Shown piece by piece: positions 1-12,000 of a stretch of DNA of 30,371 nt; the first letter of the stretch is position 1, and each line of letters begins with the position of its first letter. A program made the position numbers and the translations under genes. This DNA is from a virus. The notes beneath the pieces are model-generated. The model worked only from the letters and a program-made list of their open reading frames with translations. It had not been told where the DNA came from and did no database searches. The DNA lies in the IMG/VR virus record IMGVR_UViG_3300025168_000413, positions 1 through 30,371 of that record; one strand, given 5' to 3'.

Positions 1-3000
1 TTGTAAAGTGCAAGCGGTGCCAAGTTGGTAAATTGACTACCGGCATCGGGCTCAATATCGAGTATGACTTCATTCAGTATGACTTCACACCCTCTTACAT
101 CGGCCATCATAGCCTCTGCAAGTATGAGAGCATAGCCTCCTCTTGTTGACATATTTCTTTCTATAGCAATGACAGTGTTTACCTGTTGTCCTGTCAGTTC
201 AGTGACTTTTGTTCCGCTTTCGCTCGGAGCCTTAACTGCGTCACTATGGTTCAAGTGAAAGCCCTGTAACTGTTGCTTGAATACATTCGGCTGGATGATA
301 ATTTGATACGCACCTACCTCTAATGGGTCGGGGAAGTGGTTGTTCAAAGTATAGGTGTTACCTGCCTCTAAGACAAGCGTATGTCCTCCTTGAGAGTTGA
401 TAATTCCGGCGTTCGACCCTGCGCTTGCGGCAATGCCGTAGCCTTCATACTTGACTTTGGTTTCAGTGAGTAAGGTAAACGCACCACCATGTATGTCACT
501 CGGACCAAAACCAGCGGTAGCAGTGGAGAACCAAACCAGCGGGTCTCTTGTAAATCCGGAACTTGCAAGTGTTGCGGTCGATGATGTGCGTGTGCCTTCA
601 AGCGTGCCAATGTAATTGTCACTGTCCGGTTTGTAATTAGAACTCTTACAAGCCGTGTTGAGGTCGTATAGACGCTGGTAAGCAGGGTGAGCGTAGTGTC
701 CCGGCATCAGTGCCATAGTAGGTGTGACATAATGATGTCCCATTCTTGGTATAGGCATAGGTGTCATCTTTGGCTTGTTGATTTGAGTAAACGCTGTAGA
801 TGGCTCAGCCATAGCACCTGTGTTTGCAGGTAAAGCCCCATACATAGTAAACCAATCAACTGATTTCATGTCCGGACTTGCACCACTGTATTCACTTTGG
901 TCCCTTAGTCTTCTTGCCGCAAAGAGTCTTGTCGAGCCTGCTGGCATGTAATAACTTGGCACTACTTTGAGTCCTGTCTTACCAGTAACGAATGATACAA
1001 AGTCCGGACTGAAAACAACACCTGTAAACTTATTCGTGCCTATACCTGTGTAAGAAGCAATGACACCTTTATCAGTAGCAGGGTCATAGACTCTTAGGAA
1101 ATAACGCCCTCCGCTTAATTCAGTTGAGTTAGTCCAAGTGGCAGTTTCGGGAGTAGAGCCGACCGTAATTTCAGTTCCGGAATAACTTGAATATGTCAAT
1201 TCATCTACATCATGTCGATGAGTCATACTGACTCCCATTCTCGTTACATGAAACATTATGCTACGGTCATGTGGTTCATACGACGACTGCAAAGGAGCGT
1301 TATCAGTATGGTCCTCCCAGCCTACATTACTTGATGCTGGGAACTTTAATCGAGCCGCACTCTTTGTTGTAGATACATCTACAGCGTCTTGGCTGAGATG
1401 TTCCCAGCCATTGTTTTCCCAAGTAGGGAACAGTCTCGGACCTGCGTATTCATAGTCAAACATTTTGCGTATTTGACTGATGTTTTGAGCAGGGTGCTGT
1501 AGACCACCCGAACCAAACGATTCATTTTGATAAGCCTGTATTCTGTCAAAGCCCGACCTTACAACAATGTTACCGGGTATCTCATCGGGATTCGGTAATC
1601 TAATTTTGAGATTCGGGTTGACACCTGCACCGGCAAGTGCTGGAGCAAGACCTTCAATCTCTCTGTCGCTTATGTGACGGAAGTCCATAATGACGGTTCC
1701 CAAAGGACTGCCTCCTTCAAGTCGATGCTCTTGACCTGTATCGTCCATAACGCTGACGCTTTCAAACTGAATGTGTTCATTAGGAATAAGCAAAGCATTG
1801 CGGACTTCTAATGGGTGTTGTTCAGCCAGTTGAGGATGACTCAATTCCTGCGCTTGTATGATAGGGAACATAGCGGCGTTTGTTGTTTCAAACGAGAAGC
1901 GAACATTACCGAGTATTTTCTCACCCACTAATTTGTAACTGCCACCGTCTTTCCTCTTCGTCCAAGGAATCATACCCAACCCTCTCGCATTTACAGCAGG
2001 CATAGTAAGACTACCTCCGTCCATTCGTTTCCAAACGACATGCTCCGGTAAGAAGTTGCGAGCGGCACTTCTCTTGTTGTAATAATCGTAAAGTCCGTTA
2101 TGAGGCTTAGCAGTAGCCCCTGCTCCTATGTTGAGATAATCATTGCGACTGGTTACACCTATACACTCAACAGCGTAAGTTCCAGCGTCTTCGTGAAACA
2201 TCGAACCCTTGACAACTGATTCATCCCAAAACAAATCACCAGTTGGGTAATTACAAGCATTCGCTCTTACCATATCACCGCTTTGTATAGTTCTATGAAG
2301 TTGAGCGTCGGATGCCGCCGCCCCTGTATTAGGGTAACTATCAGCATCGTATGGCTGTGTATAGCCAGTGTGAACCTGCGCTTCTACATGAGGGCCAGCA
2401 GTAGCAGGACCTACATATCGACTCTTGTTGTTGACTTTATTAGTGTCCCAAGCCATTGTTCCAGCGTGCGCTATGTTGTTTGATTGCGCTACATGTAACC
2501 AGTCACCTGCGCCCGAAATACCATTAGCGTCTGCTTTTGCTATAATTGGTAATTCACCTTCGTGGCTAACAGCGACAAGGTGTCTACTGAAAAGACCTGT
2601 TACGCAGTAATCACCATAGAATGCAACGGTAGGGTTCTCTACTCCACCTGTAGGAGCATTACCAACAGTGCATGTCTCTGCCGCTCCGTAAGGATTGAAA
2701 CCCAAGAAAGAGTGCCATGCGCCCAAACCAGCAGGATGCAAGTTCGCACCTATGTCGTTTGTCGCTTCGTATGAGTTGAGATAAGAATACGCTTCTCCAT
2801 GCCAACCTACTGCACCTACCGGTTTTGTTCTGTCAACAGCATCGGTAAAGCCACTAAAGTGAACCTGTGTCATGTGGTCTCTCGCCGCACCCGAAGCGGC
2901 GTTGTTGAATCTGTGAGTGCCTGCTTTTGCCCAAATGTAAGCCTTGTAGTTACTGTCGGGTGCAATCATCTGTCGATTCTGCGGGTTTATTACATCAGTA

Positions 3001-6000
3001 ACAGCGGTGACAGAGGATATGTTGAGAGTAGCGTTTCCACCTCCACCTTCTATAACTAAACCGGTATCTGTCGCCAAATATCCGGACCCTGCTTCAAATA
3101 TAGAAACGCCTGTGACTACTCCCGAACCATTCACTACAGCGTTTACAGTAAGTCCTAATCCCGAACCACCGTTTACAGGCACTTGTATAGTAGCACCCGC
3201 TGGATAACCAGTGCCACCTGCGGTAAGTGCTATGGCACTTGGAGTGCTTGCTATGTTACTTTTACCGAGAGTAAATGTAGTGTTTGAACCTGCTATACTT
3301 TGAGAAACATAAGGCGCAAAGCCAGCAATCGTGCCGTTACTGACTCTTAACCACCCGTAATCGGGGAGAGTTGTTGCGCTACTTGTAACTCGTATAGATG
3401 CAGGTGTTCCTCCATTTTGGACAGTGTATTGGTTTACTGCCAGTTCTACCCAGCCGTATCTGTCTTGCTTATGCGCATTTTGCATGCTCGGCATAAAAGT
3501 GCCACCAATAGCCTTGAGTGGGTCAGTGCCGGGGAATGTGTTGATAGCACCGCTAAGCACTGCGCCTAATTCTTCGCTGTTTTGACAACGAGTAGCGTCA
3601 ACCAATATGACATTAGCACTCATTTTTTGGTTGTCGACATCTCGCCCTCCAGTGGTATAGTAAGTGAGATAAGCCTGTGCAAGTAAGGCTCCGGGTCTAA
3701 ATGCACTGGCGTTATGCTTAGCACCGCTACCTGTAGAAAGAAACGCACTGGCCGCATGGTTCTTTGGGTTCTTACGAAGGTGGTCGTCGAGGAAATGACC
3801 TCCGGGGTGATAACCTCCGTCCATGTGCCATATGACTGACGATTTTCTTGTTGTAGGGTAAGATGACGATTCTATGGAGTTACCACTTATGTCAGTGAAT
3901 ATATGATTAAACGGATGATAATGCTTGGGTAAACCAACTACTGTTCCAGCAGTTCCTTCAAAGAAAAATGCCGATATGTAAGTTTGACTGTAACTTCTTG
4001 AAGACGATGGCTTAACCGAAGGGAAACCCTTTGTCGGTTGCCAATTCATTACATAGTTGAATCCTTCTGCGTTATTCTTTTGAAAGAATGTAGTCATAGG
4101 TAAATGTGCCAAAGCACTACCTCTGTTGAAACCACTGTGCTCTGTGAGGTCACCATTTGCGAGTTGGTTTGGTAAGAAAGAGTCCTTACTTGCGTCCCCA
4201 CCTATGTGAATAGGAACAGCACTGTAGCCGTTACCGGCAGTCACGATGTTGGCACCTTGAGGCTCTGTGGTTGCACTGCTATGAGGGAAAGCCTGTCCCG
4301 GTCCAAATATCATGTAAGTAGTATGGTGGTTGGTATTGCTGTCATGCGTATACCTTGCGTGAGGATGTGCAAACCTTATGATGAGAGGAGACGGTATATT
4401 GGCATGAACAGAATTAGTGCCATCAGTATAATCCAAACCTGTTACTTTGCTGTTCGCACCTTTTGCCATATCAAACGGCAGTATAGCGTCTTGGTTGAAG
4501 AACGGAGGATTATTTTGCCCTCGATGCTGGTCGAGGTAAGGAGTGCCGGGGAACATAGCCATCATAGCGTTTGTATCGAGTAGTGCATAAGAGCCAGCGA
4601 GTTCTCCTACATTTTGCAAACCAGCAGAGCCTGTTGGTCCTTTGGAGTAAGGGTGCGTGTAGAAGTCGGAATAATCATTTTGAGTTCCGTCATTGATGTC
4701 TGTAACGACACCGGAGAAACCGCCACCGAAGTAAAGAGGAACATAGTGGTCGGGGCTATTTTGTCCTCCTCGGAAATACAGGAAAGGATTGCCGTTCTTA
4801 CTACCTGCTATTCTTACCCCGTCTGTCTTGATAGCAGAGTAAGGGTCGCTCAGTCCCTTGATGAGTATGTCATGCTGTGCTGGACTCGCCCAATCAGCAG
4901 AAGCACCGTTGCTGACATAAACGACAGCGGTAGTGCTGGTTGAGCCCGGTTTACTTCTTACCATAGCATAATCAGCAGAGCCATGCCAAAGCAAGAAAGG
5001 CTCTCCCCAACTATTGGCGTTATCACATGCAAGTTTACCAAGCAAAGCCCAAGACTCGTTGGAGTCAAGTTGTATCTCGGTAGAAGTCACAGCGTGCACT
5101 GATACACACGGAGAGTCTATTCTTGGGATGATATGGTCTCCAGCGACATCGGTATAGTTTTCACCTCGTAGATTACGCCTCCATATAGTGGTATCAACTG
5201 CATTGTTTTGACTGTCAACAAGTATAGGTGTGGCAGTGTTTGCATTTGAACCTCTATACTTGGTGTTGATATGCAGTAGTGTATGAGGTATGTAGCCGAT
5301 GTCGAGCCTTACTCCAGCGTCTTGGTCGGCAGTTGTCAACCCTTGAAGGTGCGTGCCGCTGTCTACAGCCTCAGTCGAAACGCCTTCAAGCAGTCCCCAG
5401 TCTTTAGAGACATCTGCTTCAAACAACTTGTTCAGCGGAATGCTTGAATCGCTTCGGACTTTAATGCGAATTGCCGTAGGACTTACGCCCCATTCACCAA
5501 GTGTCTTGCCGTCCGGTGCATACATGTGCGTGCAATCGAAACTGGTCGCCTCTATGTTGTCTTGAGAAGCCCCCTCCATATTGATAGCGTGAGCAACTGC
5601 CGCCGCCATTACTTCGTCAGTCAAAAGACAAGTGAAGTTGATTCTTGGGCTCAGTATGTGACCTGTATCACCGTCTACTATTTCTGTAGTATTGGTGACT
5701 CCGTAAAAATAATGTTTGTTGGCCGCACCTGTGTCTCCGGCTTTACCGTATTCGGAACGACTGGTATAGAAGGTAGTCATACCTTGGTCGTCACTGCCAC
5801 TGTCGTCGCTTGTTTGTAGCATACCGGACTTAGGGAATCCGAGATAGCCGAGAATGTCGGGGTGTGAAAAAGAGCCACCGTTATGATAAGGGTCAGTGAG
5901 TATGACTTCTAAGGTCGTGCCGCTAAGCGTAGCAGTAACATGCACGCCTACATGTGGGCTTGGATAAGTATTCCATAGATTACCCTTGAAAGGCTGTAAA

Positions 6001-9000
6001 GTCCCTCCTGTTAATTCACCACATACTTCTCCGTTACCGACCATGTGTGAACCGATAGTGAAACCGCCTTGAGAGACATCTCTGTCATCGAAGTGAACGA
6101 TGACTTCTTCGTCAAGCGTAGATGGGAGGTAAGTGTTGTCTCCGGAAAACTTCTTTCCGAACTGTTTGTAAAGCAAACGAATGGTATGGTTATCTCCTCT
6201 ATGGTCGGTAAACCTTAGACCATACAGAGGACTGTTACCTATGTTGTCGACTTTCATGTCTTCTTTAGGTATGTAGCCACCGGCACTACCAACAGTGGTG
6301 ACAGTCATAGCGGCATCGGCATTACTGGCACTACCGTATCGAGTTACATTGACTGTGCCATCGTTGGTAAAGCCCCATCTACTAAGGTCGGGAGACCAGC
6401 CGGGTATACCTGCTTGTGTCATACCACCAAAGTTTATTCTTGCTTTGGCCTTCGTGCCTATTCTCAAACCGTCAACCAATACAGAAGCAGGGCTTTTTGT
6501 TTCAAAGGACTCGTTGAGAAGAGTGTTTGTTGTTCTACCGGAGACAATTTCAGTATTCGCTTCGGCCAATACACTCACGCTGTCTATGGTATCTACTCCA
6601 AAGTTGAGATTATTCGTAGCCTCATCATCGGTATTTTCCGGTGGTAAGTATTCTTTGAGTGTTGTAATAGGTGCAAACGGTCGACCAAAGCGATTGATAG
6701 GCATTGGAGCGGGGTGCATGTTTTCTCCGGTTACTTCATCCGGTTGGCACCAATAGTTTCGGAAACGACCACCGTGTCCGATAAGGAACTGAGGTCGATA
6801 AGGAGTTTGAGCCCTACTGCTGTCAAGCCAAGTGCAGAAGTTTCTACCACCTGCACCCGGAACAGTAGAGTGTATGACGACGGAGAAGCCTTGGTTCCCT
6901 TCGGAATCGAGAACTACTCTACCTAAGTGCGCCCTTACATAGCCCATGTGCGTTCCTCTGTCATGGCTTGAGAACGCTTTGGTCGTGTCCCAAAACGGAG
7001 CAGGGTCATGCGTAGAAGCAGTAGCGGCAAAGTCGGCTTTTTGATGAGGCGAAGAAGGGTCGAACTTTTGATTTTCACCAAGGAACTGGTCGTTTGGACG
7101 ACGAGCGTGAGTCTTTCCATTTTTAGCACCGGCTTGGTTAATCAACCGAATAACTTCTCTTGCCGCCGATTCGATGTTTGTTACTCCGTCTTTGAGAGAT
7201 ACCTCTCCTAAATCGACACTCAGTCTTCTTACAAAGTCCATTTCAGTCCAGTGGGTCAATTCTTTCAAACGAGTATCTGTCAATGTATGTGCAGTATTAC
7301 GAATACCTTTCATGGCTAAGAAAGCAGGTATGACTCTTGTTCCGTCCGGAGTATCAAAGAAAGTTGAACGCTCTCTTACTCCATCATCTATTTGGTCATG
7401 CTTAACAAGTGCATCTCCTACATTGACAACTGCGTTGTTTGTTCTGTCGGAATAACCGTTGGCAGAGGTTTTGTCGACCCCTCCTACATCGTGTGTAGAC
7501 AAGCCACCGGAGACACTTTCGTTCCATGCGCTGTTATGTGAATAGGACGCTTCGATAAAGTCCGACTTTGTATCGGATGCCATGCTTTTACTTTGAGAAG
7601 GGAAACCTGCCGCTACATCAATGAGCGAAGCACTGTCTTCAACATTATATTTCACTATACCACTTGTAACGACAGTAGGGTCTCCACCGATAGATGCGGC
7701 GGCTGGGCTGGATTGAACTTGCATGTGAATGTCTTGAAACGCTATGAACTCTCGGTCTTGAGATACATCGTAAAGTAACACTCTTGCGAAGCCTCCTGTG
7801 CATTGATAAGGGTCAATGTAAGCGACAACAGGAGGAGTTGTAGAAAGTCCAATTGCATCGTAATTCATTTCAATAGTTTTGTTAATATGCTGAACCAAGT
7901 TTTGAGCCGTCTCTATACAACTGTCACCAATCAAAAAGTTCTCCATTGGGATGCTGTCTCTTGGATTGGCGTTGAAACTACCAACTCCTCCTGTAAAGCC
8001 TTTCCAAACTTCGGCTTCGTTAAGTGTGCCTCTGCTCTTGCAGAACAAACCTTCTATGGCATGAGGATTGGTGTAATGCATATTCATCCAAACAGTATCA
8101 CCTTGTCTTAGTCCACCTACGCAGTAAGGATGTGCCCAAGCCCTATTGAGGAATGCTTCTTTCACCTTGGGATGAACAACAGTAGTCGTAGCATACAAAT
8201 CCTCGACATATACTTCGTCACCAACTGACGGAGCAAAGCCGTTATCGGGGGTTTGGATTGTCAAAGTATTGTTCGTTCTACCGTCATAGAATCCTCTGTA
8301 AACAGTTCCGCTGGCATTTCTCCAAGCAACACGGAACTTGTAATCAGCATCATGACTGTCTTTAGGGAACAAAGAAGCATCGTCAAGAACAATAGGGAGT
8401 CCTATGACAAGTTGAGCATCTGTTCCTCCTGCGCCGTTTACTGTAACCACATCACCTATTTCATAAGCAGTTCCTGCTGTATGTATAGTAGCCGCTGTAA
8501 CAGCGTTACCGCTGACTGTGACATTGACTTTCAAACCGGAACCTTCACCACTTGCAGTGGCTATGTTCGTATGAGAGCCGTTTGTATAACCACTGCCTCC
8601 GGAAACTATGGTAACATTACTGGGTATGCCTGCGTTTACTGTTATTTTCGCTCTTGGTCGCTTTGACTGAATCTTTGGTAAATGAGGGTTAATACTTGGA
8701 CCGTCTCTCAGTTCAATTGCACTGACATACTGTCGTAGTCCATAATCGACATTACCGCCTTGAGTCATGACATTTGAACGGTCATAATAGAAAGAGCGGC
8801 GATTTTCATAACCAGCACTGATGAGACTTGGGTTGTCAGCAATACCTGTGTAATTCATGTCTTGGTAGCCCGGAGCAGGTAGAATGAATGCGCCTACTTT
8901 GATGTCTCGGAAAAAGTGCTCACTTGCGATGTGGTCGTCTCCATGAGCACCTATGACAGTGAGATAATTATCTGTAGGTGAAGCACCGGTATTCCTTGCT

Positions 9001-12000
9001 GAATAAATGACCCATTCTCCGTTTGCTAAGAAAGCCCTACGGTATCTCGCACTACCACTAAGACCTGCAACATCTACAGGTGGTGCAGAAGGTATAGGGA
9101 ACAGGCTTGCGTTTTCGACATAGATGCGATGCACTGAGGTGTCGTATGGTTGAGTAACTCTTGTCCCACTACGGTGAGTATCTGCTTGTATAGCATATGA
9201 AAACGGTCCAAAGATTTCGGGGTCTTTAGGTGCAACTGAATCTACTCTTCTACCAACAGGACTTGGTGCCCAAGAATGAGCGGTATGTGTAGCGTCTATG
9301 TGTATTTTCATACTGTTGTCCGGACCGGGGAAAATACCCTTCTCCGGCTTGTCAAAGAAGAACTCTTCAAACAAAGGAATCTCAACGAGTGCTCTCGTGC
9401 TGGCATACTGTGTGCCAAGTTGATAGTCGTGTTGGACAGTATCAAGTGTTTGAAACAATCTGTCGTTGATGGTCGTTCCATCGTTACACATTGTTTCTTC
9501 GCTGAACTTATCATCAACATGTAGAACGCTACCCGCTTCTATACCTGTAGCGGTAATCCAAGCCGCAAGCGAATCAGCCTCCGAGCCATCGGCCAAAACG
9601 AAGTCACCTGTGCCTGTTCGCCCCGTCGAGGATGTGAATGTGAAAGTAGTGCCTGTTTTACTGGTGTATAGCGCAGAAGCAAACCTCGGAGGCTCGCCGT
9701 TATTTGATGGCACTTCAAGATAAATGTAGCCAACTTTAGGGAAACAATATGTTCCCCAAGACTGTAAGTCAGTTGTTCGATTGTTAAGCGGCTTAACGAC
9801 AACAGTGCTACTGGTCGTGCTACTTACATTTGCTTGACAATCACGACGAGTGTTCCAAGCAAGCCTTGCAAGTGGACTTGGGTCATAGGTCTCCTTTGTA
9901 TTTACAGCACCTTGTCCGACACCTCCAAGTGTCATAGTAACTACAGGTGCTCCGGGCATTATCTCCTTGACAATGTGAGAGTCGGGTGCGGCTGAGCCCT
10001 TTACATACACGCTTGAAGAAGCCAAGTCACTGGTAATACCGTGTGCGTGAATAATACTTTGACCGTCATTACCGTCACTGAAAGAAAGAACTCTTGCACG
10101 AGATACAAGGCTTTCTATTGATATTCGATTTGCTTTCTCTGTAGACGAGATAACTTTACTCAACATGTTGAATCTGTTTCTGTCACTCGGTTGAATGACA
10201 AGTTGCATGGTGTTTTCGTTTGAGTTATGCTCTATGATGTCAAAGTATTCATTGACGCATGTGCTTTGGTTTGTTGTTCCTCTACCCACTATCTGTGGTT
10301 GATTGAACAGTTCTTCATTGTCGACTAAAGCAGAAGTAGTTCCGGGCGCACTCGCTATAGTTATACTTGTAGAAGTCACTGCGGTTATCGTTCCTATGTT
10401 TTTACCGTTGGCTTTGTAAACATCATTACCGACTTCAAATTGCTCAGTAGCATTAACTCCGTCAACCGTCATCGCACCAGTGGTGCTCGCTGAATAGCCG
10501 GAGCCATTGTTGACAAAAACACCTGTTCTTGGACGACTGCCATTACTTGCAGGTTGAAACCTTACATCTGCTACTTCTTGCATAGTCGAACTGCTTGTAA
10601 CATTCTTTTGAATTACAACTCTATGAAACACCGAACCCCTTGAAGACAGTTCGGAGGCGGCTAATCCAATGGCCTGTGGCGTAGTGCTCGGAGGGTCGCT
10701 TGATGTGAGAGGTAAGTAATTTTGAGGACATAAATCGTAATCGAGAACCTTCTCTCCAACCAATCCTTCGGAGTTATCACCTTCTAAATCTCCATCGGAA
10801 AACAAGGACATTTCGGGTTTATCGAAAGTTATAACCCCACCCGCTGAATAAAGTTCAAGTTCACTTGCCGACATAGCGTCACGCATAAGGTCGAGTATAG
10901 AATAATCCACACCGGCAGGACTTGCGATTATAGTGCTTACATCGGGGAGGGTTTTTGTCACCAGCAATTTAGGATGTAAGTCCAACACAGTGACAATGGC
11001 CCCTGTAGTAGCGGCGTTTACAAAAGCGGTGACAGGAGCAGTTGTAAATGTCAGTGTCTTAGCACTGTAGTTAATTTTGGCAGTTACAGTAGCAGTGGTT
11101 GTAGCCACAGTCGTTCCTATCCTAATGTTACTGGCAGGTATAACTTGACCGTCATATCCAAACGATTTGATACTTTGAAGTGTCAATACCTTGTTGCTCC
11201 CACTAATGGCACCAGTAAGTCTTGAAGTCGCACCTGTAGTGAACTCCGAGCCTTCGTAGTCCACAGCATTGTAATGGACTTGGACAAACGGAGCGTAATT
11301 GTAAGTCGCAAGGTCGGGCAAAAACAACGAGGCTATTCTGCTTTCGTTTGAAGGTATAGCGTGCCTTACATTACCTGTGGCCTCATGTGAAGGAACTGAC
11401 TTGAGAAGGAAAGGATTCGGGTTAAAGTTGGGCCCACCTATTGCGAGCATGCCTCTCTTTGCATCGGAAATGTCCGACATTCCATTTTCAACGATATTGC
11501 TGACAAAGCCACGAGATTCAGTAGATTGTATCTTTACCGGTCCGTGAGTATCATAACTTGAAATCACGCTGTTAATTGGGACAGTTGAGCGAATGTCGGA
11601 AAAGGTTGCAGGGAAAGAAGCAGTTACAATGTCACTACTCATATCCAACTTTTTCTCTACATGGTGCTCACTGGTCGGTGGTAAAGCACCCATGTAATGA
11701 TGACTCCTTACATGATTGAGAGTGTGACGACCACAGTGACCTGCGAGCAATTCATTACCCATGTTCGTAGTGCTGGCAGAGAACTTGTTGAACTCATGAC
11801 TGTCTATAGCCATGCTTTGAGAAAATACAACTCCGTGATTTTCAAAGTCACTTTCGTCAATGCAGACCTGTCCTTGTCTTTGAGAGAACTGTGTCCCACT
11901 ACCGTATGGTTGAAACGAATTACCTTTACCGGTATCAACGATACAGTCTCCTGTAATGACAACAAAACGACCTGCATCGTGAGCCATTAGCGCACCCCTT

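Noticed and set aside
4206-4943. Plus-strand frames opposite the giant gene, considered as a break in it
   Set aside because: The minus-strand frame continues through this stretch with no stop, and start and edge frames agree, so no interruption is needed.
6295-6756. Plus-strand open frame of 153 codons
   Set aside because: It lies entirely within the giant minus-strand gene, has no ribosome site, and reads as low-quality sequence opposite a coding strand.
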